DNA of 64,000 nt from AC-50 sp035640455. Its GTDB lineage: Bacteria; Actinomycetota; Thermoleophilia; Gaiellales; Gaiellaceae. The notes under the pieces are model-generated. The model worked only from the letters and a program-made list of their open reading frames with translations. It was not told the origin of the DNA and did no database searches. Location: NCBI GenBank assembly GCA_035640455.1, contig DASQWB010000107.1, forward strand, positions 1-64,000. Reading direction: 5' to 3'. The position numbers and the translations under genes are program-made. Each line of letters opens with the position of its first letter. Within the stretch, counting starts at the first letter, position 1. Positions 47,489 to 57,242 of this stretch are shown piece after piece.

Positions 47489-48397
47489 ATGAGCACCGCG
47501 AGCGTCCCGTTCGGTGCGGCGTCCGTCGTGCGGCGGCGCCCCCCGGCCGCCGTGCGCCGGCAGCGCTTCCTCGTCGCCGTGGCGAACCACTCGCTGCTGA
47601 TCGCGGCCGCAATCACGTTCCTCGCGCCGTTCGCCTTCATCCTGCTTACGGCCCTGATGACGAACAACCAGGCGCTGTCGTCGCACCTCTGGCCGCACCC
47701 GTTTCGGTGGCAGAACTTCGCCGACGTCTTCCACCAGGCGCCGATCCTGCGGTGGACGTTCAACACGATGACCTACTCGGTGCTGGCGACGCTCGGCCTG
47801 ATCGTCTCGAGCGTCCCCGTCGCGTACGCCCTGTCGCGGCTCCGCTGGCGCGGCCGCAACGTCGCCTTCATGATCGTGCTGATCGCGCTGATGCTGCCGC
47901 CGCAGGTGACGGTGGTGCCGCTCTACGTCATGTGGACGAAGCTCGGCCAGGCGATCGGCTTCCACTTCGTCGGCTCGCTCTGGCCGCTCATCATCCCGAA
48001 CTGGCTCGGCGACGCCTTCTCGATCTTCCTCCTGCGCCAGTTCTTCCTGACCATCCCGGAGGAGTACCTCGACGCGGCGCGCGTGGACGGCTGCGGCGAG
48101 CTGCGCATCCTCACGACCGTCGTTCTGCGGATGGCGAAGCCGGCAATCGCGGCCGTCGCGCTCTTCTCGTTCCTCTACACGTTCAACGACTTCTTCCTGC
48201 CGCTGCTCTACACCGGCGAGAACCCGGCGCGCTGGCCGCTCCAAGTCGGGCTCGCGCAGTTCCGCTCGCTGCACCAGGTCCAGTGGAACCTGACGATGGC
48301 GGCGACGCTGCTCGTCATGGCGCCCGTGATCGCGCTCTTCTTCCTGGCGCAGCGCGCCTTCATCGAGGGCGTCACCCTGACCGGAGTGAAGGGATGA
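47489..48397 (+). CDS. ABC sugar transporter permease (MalG-like)
   Basis: This 302-residue partner permease has FILLTALMTNNQALSSHLWP, MLPPQVTVVPLYVMWTKLG, and an EAA loop variant YLDAARVDGCGELRILTTVV. It starts 1 nt after the previous stop and overlaps the GH4 gene by 4 nt (ATGA). Confidence 0.94.
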   Translation: MSTASVPFGAASVVRRRPPAAVRRQRFLVAVANHSLLIAAAITFLAPFAFILLTALMTNNQALSSHLWPHPFRWQNFADVFHQAPILRWTFNTMTYSVLATLGLIVSSVPVAYALSRLRWRGRNVAFMIVLIALMLPPQVTVVPLYVMWTKLGQAIGFHFVGSLWPLIIPNWLGDAFSIFLLRQFFLTIPEEYLDAARVDGCGELRILTTVVLRMAKPAIAAVALFSFLYTFNDFFLPLLYTGENPARWPLQVGLAQFRSLHQVQWNLTMAATLLVMAPVIALFFLAQRAFIEGVTLTGVKG

Positions 48398-49668
48398 AAG
48401 TCGCGGTCATCGGGGCAGGCTCGACGTACACGCCCGAGCTCGTCTCCGGCCTCGCGCGCGAGCGCGAGCGGCTCGGCGTCCGCGAGCTCACGCTCCATGA
48501 CATCGACGGCGAGCGGCTCGACGTCGTCGGCGGCCTGGCGCGCCGGATGCTCGACCGCGACGGCTTCGACGGGCGGCTCGAGCAGACGCTCGAGCTCGAC
48601 CGAGCGCTCGACGGCGCGAGCTTTGTCTTGATCCAAATCCGGGTCGGCGGCCAGGCAGCGCGGCTGCTCGACGAGACGGTTCCGCTTCTCTGCGGCTGCA
48701 TCGGCCAGGAGACGACGGGCGCCGGCGGGCTCGCGAAGGCGCTGCGGACGGTGCCCGTCGTCCTCGAGCTCGCCGAGCGGACGCGCGAGCTGGCGGCGCC
48801 GGACGCCTGGATCGTCGACTTCGCGAACCCCGTCGGCATCGTCACGCGCGCGCTCCTCGACGCGGGTCGCCGCGCGGTCGGGCTTTGCAACGTCTCGATC
48901 GGCTTCCAGCGCTCGTTCGCACGCCTGCTCGGCGTCGAGCCCGGGCGGGTGCTCGTCGACAACGTCGGCCTGAACCACCTGACCTGGGTGCGGCGGGTGC
49001 TCCTCGACGGCGACGACGTCCTCCCCGACCTCCTCGCCGAGCACGGTGACGAGATCGCCGCGGACGTCGACCTCCCCCGCCGGCTCCTCGACGAGCTCGG
49101 CGCGATCCCCTCCTACTACCTCCACTACTACTACGCCCACGACGAGGTGCTGTCGGAGCAGCGCGAGGGCGTGCCGCGCGCGCAGCAGGTGATGGAGATC
49201 GAGCGCGAGCTCCTCGAGATGTACCGCGATCCCGCGCTCGCCGAGAAGCCCGCTCTGCTCGAGCGCCGCGGCGGCGCGTTCTACAGCGAGGCCGCAATCG
49301 GCCTGGCCGCGTCGCTCGCGGGCGGCACGGGCGAGGTGCACGTCGTCGACGTCCGGAACGAGGGGACGATGCCCGGTCTGGCCGCGGACGACGTCGTCGA
49401 GCTGCCGGCGCGCGTCGACCACGGCGGCGCTCACCCCCTCCCCCAGCCGCCGCTCGCGCCGGAGCTCCTCGGGCTCGTCCAGCACGTCGCCGCCTACGAG
49501 CGGCTCGCTGCCGAGGCGGCGGTGACCGGCGACGTCGTCACCGTTCGGAAGGCGCTCCTCGCCCATCCGCTCGTCGGCCAGCACGAGTACGCCGACGAGC
49601 TCGCCGACCGCCTGCTCGCCGTCGGCGCCGAGCACCTGCCGCAGTTCCCGCGGGAGGTGACGGCGTGA
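48394..49668 (+). CDS. GH4-family glycosidase (NAD+/metal-dependent, 6-phospho-beta-glucosidase-like)
   Basis: This 424-residue enzyme has the GH4 Rossmann start MKVAVIGAGSTYTPELVSGL, then IGQETTGAGGLAKALRTVPV, VDFANPVGIV, the metal cysteine in CNVSIGF and GLNHLTW with the metal histidine. GH4 enzymes cleave by NAD+-dependent oxidation and elimination and usually need Mn2+. Many act on 6-phosphorylated disaccharides. Here it lies between ABC permeases and a BadF-type kinase, which suggests a phosphorylated or amino sugar substrate. Confidence 0.9.
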   Translation: MKVAVIGAGSTYTPELVSGLARERERLGVRELTLHDIDGERLDVVGGLARRMLDRDGFDGRLEQTLELDRALDGASFVLIQIRVGGQAARLLDETVPLLCGCIGQETTGAGGLAKALRTVPVVLELAERTRELAAPDAWIVDFANPVGIVTRALLDAGRRAVGLCNVSIGFQRSFARLLGVEPGRVLVDNVGLNHLTWVRRVLLDGDDVLPDLLAEHGDEIAADVDLPRRLLDELGAIPSYYLHYYYAHDEVLSEQREGVPRAQQVMEIERELLEMYRDPALAEKPALLERRGGAFYSEAAIGLAASLAGGTGEVHVVDVRNEGTMPGLAADDVVELPARVDHGGAHPLPQPPLAPELLGLVQHVAAYERLAAEAAVTGDVVTVRKALLAHPLVGQHEYADELADRLLAVGAEHLPQFPREVTA

Positions 49669-50681
49669 GTGACGTCGTGCTCGCGGTCGACGGGGGGAAC
49701 TCGAAGACCGACCTCGCGCTCGTGCGGGCCGACGGCGAGCTGCTCGCGCTCACGCGCGGGCCGATGAGCTCGCCGCAGCACCTGGGTCTCGAGGGCTCGC
49801 TCGAGGTGCTCGAGCGGCTGCTCGCCGAGGCTGCCGAGGAAGCCGGACTCCGGGGGAACGGAGCCGTCGCCGAGGTTGCGGAGCTGCTCATGGCCGGCGT
49901 CGACTTCCCGGCCGAGGAGGAGGAGCTCCGCGACGCCGTCGCGGGCCGCGGCTGGGCGCGGAGGACGAGCGTCGGCAACGACACCTTCGCTGTCCTGCGC
50001 GCCGGCACCGAGCGCGGCTGGGGCGTCGCGGTCGTCTGCGGCGCGGGCATCAACTGCGTCGGCGTCGCACCCGACGGGCGACATGCGCGCTTTCCCGCCC
50101 TCGGCGAGATCACCGGCGACTGGGGCGGCGGCTACGACGTCGGCATCGCAGCGGCCTCCGCGGCCGCGCGAAGCGAGGACGGGCGAGGGCCGAAGACCTC
50201 GCTGGAGCGTGCGGTCCCCGCGTACTTCGGCCTCGAGACGCCGACCGAGCTCGCGGAGGCGGTCCATCGCCAGCGGATCCCGCTGCGCCGCGTGGCCGAG
50301 CTGCCGCCGGTCGTGTTCGCGGAGGCCGCGCATGACCCGGTCGCCGCCGCCATCGTCCACCGGCTCGCCGGCGAGGTGGCGGCGCTCGCGCGGGTCGCGC
50401 TCGAGCGGCTCGGCCTCGAGCAGGAGCCGACGGAGGTCCTGCTCGGCGGCGGCCTGCTCCGCTCGGGCGACGGCCGGCTGACCGCGGCGATCGAGGCAGA
50501 GCTCCGCGGCATCGCCCCGGCGCTCCGCGTGCGGACGGCGAGGTCGGCGCCGATCGTCGGCGCCGCGCTGCTCGGCCTCGACGAGCTCGGCGCCAGCGAG
50601 GACGTCCAGAAGCGGGTGCGGCGAGAGCTCGGCGCGGCGGTCGAACGGCTCGAAGAGAGAAGGGGGCGCGCGGATGGCTGA
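49665..50681 (+). CDS. BadF/NagK-type ATPase, probable sugar (N-acetylglucosamine-like) kinase
   Basis: This 338-residue ASKHA-fold protein reads VVLAVDGGNSKTDLALVRAD (phosphate 1), VGNDTFAVLRAGTERGWGVAVVCGAGINC (phosphate 2) and LLGGGLLRSGD (adenosine). This is the BadF/BadG/BcrA family, whose members in sugar operons phosphorylate N-acetylglucosamine-type sugars. GTG 49665 overlaps the GH4 stop by 4 nt. It overlaps the ATPase gene by 8 nt. Confidence 0.88.
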   Translation: MSDVVLAVDGGNSKTDLALVRADGELLALTRGPMSSPQHLGLEGSLEVLERLLAEAAEEAGLRGNGAVAEVAELLMAGVDFPAEEEELRDAVAGRGWARRTSVGNDTFAVLRAGTERGWGVAVVCGAGINCVGVAPDGRHARFPALGEITGDWGGGYDVGIAAASAAARSEDGRGPKTSLERAVPAYFGLETPTELAEAVHRQRIPLRRVAELPPVVFAEAAHDPVAAAIVHRLAGEVAALARVALERLGLEQEPTEVLLGGGLLRSGDGRLTAAIEAELRGIAPALRVRTARSAPIVGAALLGLDELGASEDVQKRVRRELGAAVERLEERRGRADG

Positions 50682-51768
50682 CGTCCAGTTCCACCAGGCG
50701 ACGAAGATCTACTCCGGGACCGACGTGGCGGCGGTGGACGCGCTCGACCTGCACGTCGAAGACGGCGAGCTCATGGTGCTCGTCGGGCCGTCGGGGTCGG
50801 GGAAGACGACGGCGCTCCGCATGCTCGCGGGGCTCGAGGAGGTCGACGCGGGCGCGATCCTGATCGGCGGGAAAGACGTTACGGATCTGGCGCCAAAGCG
50901 GCGCGACGTGGCAATGGTGTTCCAGAACTACGCCCTCTATCCGTACCTGACCGTCGCCGCGAACATGGCCTTTCCGCTCAAGATGGCGGGCGTGAAGAAG
51001 CAGGCGCGCGAGAAGCGCGTCCGCGAGGTGGCCAAGATGCTCGGCCTCGAGGCGTTCCTCGAGCGGAAGCCGGGACAGCTCTCCGGCGGCCAGCGGCAGC
51101 GGGTCGCGATGGGACGGGCGATCGTCCGGCTGCCGAGCGTGTTCCTCATGGACGAGCCGCTCTCGAACCTCGACGCGAAGCTCCGCGTCCAGATGCGGGC
51201 CGACATCGCCGCCCTCCAGGCCGACTTCGCGGTCACGACCGTCTACGTGACCCACGACCAGTCGGAGGCGATGACCCTCGGCCACCGCGTCGCCGTCCTC
51301 CACGAGGGGCGCCTCCAGCAGGTCGGGCCGCCGCGCGAGCTCTACGACCGGCCCGCGAACACCTTCGTCGCCGGGTTCATCGGCTCGCCCTCGATGAACC
51401 TCTGCACCGTCCCGCTCGGCTCGAACGGCGCGGTGAGCTTCGGCGGCGAGCAGGTCAGACTCCCGGCCGGCGCGGCGAACGGCCGCCGCACGCTCGTGCT
51501 CGGGCTCCGGCCGGAGTCGCTCGAGCTCGCGTCGGAGGGCGTGCAGGCGCGCGTCGAGGTGGTCGAGGAGCTCGGCGCGGACGCGTTCGTCTTCTGCAGC
51601 GCCGAGCTCGACGGCCAGACGACGAGGCTCGTCGCCCGCACCGACGCACGTCGCGCGCCCGAGCGCGGCGCCCGCGTCGCGCTCCGCCCGCGCCCGGACG
51701 AGGCGCACCTCTTCGACGCCGAGAGCGGCGAGCGCCTCGCGGCTCGGGGCGCGGAAGTCGGGCGTTAG
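50674..51768 (+). CDS. ABC sugar transporter ATP-binding protein (MsmK/UgpC-like)
   Basis: This 364-residue ATPase has Walker A GPSGSGKTTALRM, Q-loop FQNYALYPYLT, signature LSGGQRQRVAMGRAIVR, Walker B VFLMDEPLSNLDAKLR and a switch His (VTHDQSEA). A C-terminal TOBE/MOI domain (~240-364) is typical of CUT1 ATPases. It completes the transporter and is the last gene of the operon. Confidence 0.94.
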   Translation: MADVQFHQATKIYSGTDVAAVDALDLHVEDGELMVLVGPSGSGKTTALRMLAGLEEVDAGAILIGGKDVTDLAPKRRDVAMVFQNYALYPYLTVAANMAFPLKMAGVKKQAREKRVREVAKMLGLEAFLERKPGQLSGGQRQRVAMGRAIVRLPSVFLMDEPLSNLDAKLRVQMRADIAALQADFAVTTVYVTHDQSEAMTLGHRVAVLHEGRLQQVGPPRELYDRPANTFVAGFIGSPSMNLCTVPLGSNGAVSFGGEQVRLPAGAANGRRTLVLGLRPESLELASEGVQARVEVVEELGADAFVFCSAELDGQTTRLVARTDARRAPERGARVALRPRPDEAHLFDAESGERLAARGAEVGR

Positions 51769-51896
51769 GCGGGTCGGGGGCGCGGCACGTCGGCCGAAGG
51801 CCGGCGGCAGTCGTGGCAGGTGAGCGAGCCGAGCGCGAAGAGGATCGGCGCGATGCCCTTGCCGCACTCGATGCAGAGACCGGCCTTCGACGCCAT
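51765..51896 (-). CDS. Tiny zinc-finger-like protein
   Basis: This 43-residue protein reads MASKAGLCIECGKGIAPILF, ALGSLTCHDCRRPSADVPRP, with two C-x2-C pairs (CIEC, CHDC) that could bind one zinc ion. ATG 51896 follows a purine-rich GAGAGAG stretch. The stop overlaps the convergent ATPase stop by 4 nt. It lies 33 nt after padR on the same strand. Role unknown. Confidence 0.7.
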   Translation of the reverse strand: MASKAGLCIECGKGIAPILFALGSLTCHDCRRPSADVPRPRPA

Positions 51897-51929
51897 CACT
51901 CTCTCACAGTGTAGGAACGCGGTCGGCTG

Positions 51930-52526
51930 TCAAGCGCGGCCCGACGAGGAACGCGACTGCGGCTCCTCGGCAGCCTCCGCGCGCGCGACCGAGGCGCGGG
52001 CGCCGCGGACGAGGTCGTCGGCGATTTGCTCCGCCTCGTCGACGATGCGGAGGTTGGCCGCGGTATGGAGGCTCGCCGCCTCGATCAGGAGAGCGACGAG
52101 CGGCTCGTGCGCGTGGCGCTGCCGGATCTCACCGAGGGCGGCGAGCTCGTTGATGTAGGCCTCGCGCTGGACGCGGAGCACACCGTCGAGCTCGACCTTC
52201 CCGAGCCGCGACGCCGCGAGGAGTTTCAGGAAGAAGTCGTCGCGGTAACCGCCGCTGCGGACGAACGGCGTCTGGAGCCAGCGCTCGAGCTCGGCGCGAC
52301 CTGCGTCCGTGAGCCGGTAGTCGATCCGATCGGGCCGGTTCGACTGCGCCACCGTCCGCCTCGTGACGAGCCCGTCGCGGACGAGCCGGTCGAGGACCTG
52401 GTAGAGGTGCCCGATGTTGAGCTCTCCCCACTGCGGCCCGATTGCCTCCTCGAATGCCGCCTTCAGCTCGTAGCCGTGGCTCGAGTTGTCCGCGAGGAGG
52501 GCGAGGACGGCGTGGTGAATCGGCAC
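51930..52526 (-). CDS. PadR-family transcriptional regulator
   Basis: This 198-residue regulator has a PadR winged helix (HHAVLALLADNSSHGYELKA, LNIGHLYQVLDRLVRDGLV, DYRLTDAGRAELERWL) and a long C-terminal helical dimerisation domain of the Vir_act_alpha_C type. PadR genes often control a divergent ABC transporter, and a divergent ATPase gene starts 41 nt away. GTG 52526. Confidence 0.9.
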   Translation of the reverse strand: MPIHHAVLALLADNSSHGYELKAAFEEAIGPQWGELNIGHLYQVLDRLVRDGLVTRRTVAQSNRPDRIDYRLTDAGRAELERWLQTPFVRSGGYRDDFFLKLLAASRLGKVELDGVLRVQREAYINELAALGEIRQRHAHEPLVALLIEAASLHTAANLRIVDEAEQIADDLVRGARASVARAEAAEEPQSRSSSGRA

Positions 52527-52567
52527 TGTGCTCCTACCTTGTCAGAATTCGGGCGGCACGTGAATCG

Positions 52568-53324
<757 letters not shown>

Positions 53325-53344
<20 letters not shown>

Positions 53345-54230
53345 CCGCGAGCACGCGCGGCGTGCTCGCGGCTAAGTACGGCCAGAGGAGGACGACGAGC
53401 GCGGCCCCCAGGGTCACGGCCTGCTCGGCGAACATGACCGCGGCCGCGAGGCGCTGGTCGAGGAGGGGTGTGAGGCCGAAGACGCGGTGCGGCTGCTTCG
53501 CGTAGACCGCGTAGGCAGGCGCTCGGCTGAGGAGCAGGCCGCTCGCGATCGCCTCGCCGAAGGCGAACATGCCGAAGGCGAAGAGGGCGCGGCCGCCGCG
53601 CGTCAGCCGGCCGCGGCGGAGCAGGTCGACGATCTGGATCCAGGCCAGCGTGCCGGCGAGGACGAACGTCGCGTGCTCCAGCTCGTGTGCCCAGGGGTGG
53701 AGAAGCGTGTAGTCGTAGGCGCTCGGGAGGTGCCAGCCGCCGAAGGCGGCGACCCAGAGGGCGTAGGCGACGCTCGGCCGGACGAGAAGGCCGAACGCCG
53801 AGCGGGCAGTGGCGAGCCGGCGGAGCACCGCCCGCGGCAGGAGGAAGAGCGCGAGCGGGCCGCGGACGGCGAGGACGAGGAGCGCCGCGCCGGCGTCGGC
53901 GATCAGGACGTGCTGGAGCATGTGCGCCGAGAGCAGGTACCGGTCGGCGACGGCGTCGAGCGGCGAGACGAGCGGTAGGGCGACGAGGACGAGGCCGGCC
54001 GCGAAGAGCGCGCAGCGACTCCACGGCGCGAGGTCGGCGCGGCCCCGCCGTCGCAGCCGGACGACCGCCTGCCCGAACAGCACGAGCGCGAGAGCCGCTG
54101 CGGCGAGGACGGCGTGCGGCGCGCTCCAGTGAGAGGCCAGCTCTTCCGGCGGGACAGGCCTCGGATGCGCCGACGCGACCTCGGGCGCCGCGAAGGCAGC
54201 GAGGGCGAGCATCACGGCGAGGCGCGCCAT
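53325..54230 (-). CDS. ctaG: Cytochrome c oxidase assembly factor CtaG-like membrane protein
   Basis: This 301-residue protein of the CtaG (caa3-type) family has about seven membrane helices. An N-terminal signal-like helix ends AHPRPVPPEELASHW. Conserved family blocks include SPLDAVADRYLLSAHMLQHV, WHLPSAYDYTLLHPWAHELEH and TPLLDQRLAAAVMFAEQAV. Several membrane histidines could bind copper. Its 3' end overlaps the convergent ABC gene by 20 nt. No oxidase subunits are nearby. Confidence 0.87.
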
Positions 54231-54272
54231 GCCGCGAGGCTAGCTCAGCCGGAGCCGGAGGGCTCTACCCGA

Positions 54273-54287
54273 TACCCCTTGTGGGTA
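54273..54287. promoter_or_regulatory. TACCC-N5-GGGTA inverted repeat before the ArsP-like permease
   Basis: TACCC and GGGTA flank CTTGT, 15 nt before the ATG at 54302. GC-rich TACCC-type palindromes are used by some metal-sensing repressors (CsoR/RcnR type). That link is a guess. Confidence 0.35.
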
Positions 54288-54301
54288 CGGTGGTAGCGAC
54301 G

Positions 54302-55507
54302 ATGGTGGTTGCGGTCGCGATTGGACACGAGCTCTGGCAGGCGCTCAGCTTCGCGTTCGGCATGACGTGGGAGGTGCTGTGGGCGCTGATCCTCGGCTTC
54401 GCGCTCTCCGGAGCTATCCAGGCGGTGATCTCGAAGCGCGAGATGCGCCGCCTGCTGCCGGACGACTCGCCGCAGACGATCGCGGTCGCGACCGGCCTCG
54501 GCGCCGCGTCGTCGTCGTGCTCCTACGCGTCGGTCGCGCTCGCGCGCTCGCTCTTTCGCAAGGGCGCCGACTTCACGGCCGCGATGGCGTTCGAGATCGC
54601 CTCGACGAACCTCGTGATCGAGCTCGGGATCATCATGGCGCTCCTGCTCGGCTGGGAGTTCGTGCTCGGGGAGTTCGTCGGCGGCCCGCTGATGATCGTC
54701 TTCCTGGCCGTCCTCTTCCGGGTCTTCCTCAAGCGCCGGCTCGTCGAGGAGGCGCGCGCGGAGGCGGAGAAGGGACGGCTGGGCTCGATGGAGGGCCACG
54801 CCGAGATGGACATGTCCGTCGAGCCCGACGGCCGCTCGGTCTGGCAGCGCCTCCGCTCGCCCGAGGGGTTCACGGCGACGGCGGAATACTTCGTGATGGA
54901 CTGGGCGGCGGTCGCGCGCGACGTCTTCGGCGGCCTGCTGATCGCCGGCGCGCTCGCCGCCTGGGTGCCGAGCTCGTTTTGGGAGCGGCTCTTCTTCGTG
55001 CAGCACGAAACGCTCGCGAAGTTCTGGGGGCCGATCGTCGGGCCGGCGGTCGCGGTCGTCAGCTTCGTCTGCTCGATCGGGAACGTGCCGCTCGCCGCGG
55101 TGCTCTGGAACGGCGGCATCAGCTTCGGCGGCGTCCTCGCCTTCATCTTCGCCGACCTGATCATCCTGCCGATCCTCGACATCTACCGGCGCTACTACGG
55201 CTGGCGCATGGCGGGCTTCCTGCTCGCGAGCTTCTACGCGACGATGGTCGCCGCCGGGCTCACGGTCGAGTTCCTCTTCGAGGCGCTCGGGATCGAGCGG
55301 CACGCCCGCGACGCGAAGGTCGAGATGGCGTCGGTGAGCTGGAACTACACGACCTACCTGAACATCGTCTTCCTGCTGCTCGCCGCGGCGCTCGTCTGGC
55401 GCTACTTCAGGCGCGGCGGCGGCTGGGAGATGCTGCGGCTGATGAACGAGCCGGGCGCCGCCGCGGAGCACGCGCACCACGCCGGGCACTCGCACTCACA
55501 CGCGTAG
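54302..55507 (+). CDS. ArsP/DUF318-type permease
   Basis: This 401-residue membrane protein has two repeats of the ArsP_1 (PF03773) pattern: SSSCSYASVALARSLFRKGA with AMAFEIASTNLVIELG, and SFVCSIGNVPLAAVLWNGGI with IFADLIILPILDIY. Family members export organoarsenicals or other metal compounds. The cysteines in the two SCS/VCS motifs are conserved. It ends in a His-rich tail (EHAHHAGHSHSHA). ATG 54302, although GTG 54281 is possible. Confidence 0.87.
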   Translation: MVVAVAIGHELWQALSFAFGMTWEVLWALILGFALSGAIQAVISKREMRRLLPDDSPQTIAVATGLGAASSSCSYASVALARSLFRKGADFTAAMAFEIASTNLVIELGIIMALLLGWEFVLGEFVGGPLMIVFLAVLFRVFLKRRLVEEARAEAEKGRLGSMEGHAEMDMSVEPDGRSVWQRLRSPEGFTATAEYFVMDWAAVARDVFGGLLIAGALAAWVPSSFWERLFFVQHETLAKFWGPIVGPAVAVVSFVCSIGNVPLAAVLWNGGISFGGVLAFIFADLIILPILDIYRRYYGWRMAGFLLASFYATMVAAGLTVEFLFEALGIERHARDAKVEMASVSWNYTTYLNIVFLLLAAALVWRYFRRGGGWEMLRLMNEPGAAAEHAHHAGHSHSHA

Positions 55508-55512
55508 CCGTC

Positions 55513-56331
55513 TCACTCGGTCGGTGCGAGAACCGACGAGCCGACGGCGAGCACCGAGAGCAGGCTGAGCGTCGTCACGACCGCCACCGCGAGCACGAGC
55601 GCGACGGTGACGGTGCCGCGGAGCGGACGACCACGGCCGCGAGCCAGAAGTCCGATACAGCCCGCGACGAGGAACACCTCGAAGGCCGAGGCGGCGCTGT
55701 CGCCGAAGCCGATCGGATCGGGCTTCCAGTGCTCAGGGCCTAACGGAAGGCCCCAGATCCGGTCGACGGCCCACAGCGCGACGATCAGGCCATTCCCGAT
55801 CGCTCCGAGCACGAGCAGCGGCCGCCACCGGCGCAGCAGCAGCCAGATCGGCCAGACGAGCTGCGCGACGCCGCTGCCGACGAAGAAGACGCCGAAGAGC
55901 GCGTACTCGTCGAAGTGCATCTTCGCGACGGCTAGATGAATCGCCGCCGCGCCGGCCGAGAGGAGCGCGACGGCGAAGACGATCCCGTCGCGCGTGCCCG
56001 ACCGCGGCAGCTCCCAGGCGAGTCGTCGGGTCAGCGGCACGATCGCGATCGCGACGGTCGCCGCCACTGTGGCGGCCGCGACCGCGGCGACCGTGTCGCC
56101 GGCGGAGAATCCAGGCGTCAGCGGAAGAATTCCCGGCAGCAGGCCCGCCAGGACGGCCCCGCCGCCGACGGCGAAGGCGAGCCGACGGCGGCTCGGCGCT
56201 CGTGCGATCGCTCGCGTACGCTCCTCACGGTCGAGTGCGTCCGCCTCGAGCCACTCCCGCTCCCACTCGGGCGCTACCTGCGCTCGTCCGTCAGCCCTTG
56301 ACCCGGACCTCTGTATCCGTAGTGGACCCAT
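55513..56331 (-). CDS. Multi-pass membrane protein of unknown function
   Basis: This 272-residue protein has a ~45-residue hydrophilic N-terminus (WEREWLEADALDREERTR) and about seven membrane helices. The block AAIHLAVAKMHFDEYALFGV, then VDRIWGLPLGPEHWKPDPIG, occurs in several actinobacterial hypothetical membrane proteins, as far as I recall. The His and Trp positions within it suggest a functional site. ATG 56331; GTG 56337 possible. Divergent from the SDR gene. Confidence 0.75.
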   Translation of the reverse strand: MGPLRIQRSGSRADGRAQVAPEWEREWLEADALDREERTRAIARAPSRRRLAFAVGGGAVLAGLLPGILPLTPGFSAGDTVAAVAAATVAATVAIAIVPLTRRLAWELPRSGTRDGIVFAVALLSAGAAAIHLAVAKMHFDEYALFGVFFVGSGVAQLVWPIWLLLRRWRPLLVLGAIGNGLIVALWAVDRIWGLPLGPEHWKPDPIGFGDSAASAFEVFLVAGCIGLLARGRGRPLRGTVTVALVLAVAVVTTLSLLSVLAVGSSVLAPTE

Positions 56332-56402
56332 TGCCACCCCCTCGTCCGGTTTCGGTCTACTACGCAACGAGCACCGGATCGGATTGATCGCGGAGGTGGC
56401 CG

Positions 56403-57164
56403 ATGGAGACAGAGAGTGGGCAGCTCGAAGGCCGCGTTGCGATCGTGACCGGGGCGAGCCGCGGCCTCGGCCGCGCGACCGCGGTCGAGCTGGCAACTGC
56501 CGGCGCGGACGTCGCTCTGCTGGCGCGGAGCGCGACGCAGCTCGCCGACGCGGCGCGCGAGGTCGCGGCTCGCGGCCGCCACGCCCTGGCGATACCTGTC
56601 GACCTCGCCGACGTTGCGGCGCCGGCGACGGCAGTCGCTCGGGTCGAGGAGGAGCTCGGCGGCGTCGACGTGCTCGTGAACGCGGCGGCGACAGACGCTC
56701 CAGCGCGAGTCGAGGACCTCGACGTCTCGGAGTGGGATCGCGTCCTGGCCGTCAACCTGCGGCCGCCGTTCCTCCTCGCCAAGCTCGCGTTCCGCTCGAT
56801 GCGACGTCGCGGAGGCGGCACCGTGGTGAACGTCTCCTCGGTCGCGGGGAAGCGAGGCTGGGCGAACGCGGCCGCCTATTGCGCGTCGAAGTTCGCGCTG
56901 AGCGGTCTGACACAGGCGCTCGCCGCCGAGGGGCGAGAGCACCGGATCCGCGCCTGTGTCGTGTTTCCGGGGGCGATGGCGACGCACTGGGGCGTCTGGT
57001 CGCCCGTGGAGCGGGAACGGCAGTCTCCGGCGACACCGCCGAGCCGCGACGCGCTGCCGCCCACGCACGTGGCCGCGCTGATCGTCTGGCTCGCGGCCGC
57101 GCCGCCGGAGCTCGTCCTCAACGAAGCGATCGTGACACCGCTCCACGAGACCGGCTGGCCGTAG
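56403..57164 (+). CDS. Short-chain dehydrogenase/reductase
   Basis: This 253-residue SDR has cofactor motif TGASRGLGRA, NAAATDAP (NAG-like), NVSSVAGKRGW and catalytic YCASK. Ser-Tyr-Lys are all present. The segment IRACVVFPGAMATHWG differs from the common PG-x-x-x-T but keeps the Pro-Gly. Substrate unknown. ATG 56403. Confidence 0.9.
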   Translation: METESGQLEGRVAIVTGASRGLGRATAVELATAGADVALLARSATQLADAAREVAARGRHALAIPVDLADVAAPATAVARVEEELGGVDVLVNAAATDAPARVEDLDVSEWDRVLAVNLRPPFLLAKLAFRSMRRRGGGTVVNVSSVAGKRGWANAAAYCASKFALSGLTQALAAEGREHRIRACVVFPGAMATHWGVWSPVERERQSPATPPSRDALPPTHVAALIVWLAAAPPELVLNEAIVTPLHETGWP

Positions 57165-57186
57165 ATCGCGTTGCGCGCTGCGGGCG

Positions 57187-57231
57187 AGAAGAGGGCCGAC
57201 GCACGTGCGAAACGCGCGCCCGCCCTCTTCT
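57187..57231. terminator. Convergent terminator after SDR
   Basis: AGAAGAGGGC (57187-57196) pairs perfectly with GCCCTCTTCT (57222-57231). The intervening 25 nt can form an inner GCGC-rich stem. It lies between the convergent SDR and LVIVD genes. Confidence 0.7.
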
Positions 57232-57242
57232 GGTGGACATTC

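Noticed and set aside
52527..52567. PadR operator in the divergent gap
   Set aside because: No convincing ATGT-N8-ACAT or other dyad beyond a GAATTC hexamer.
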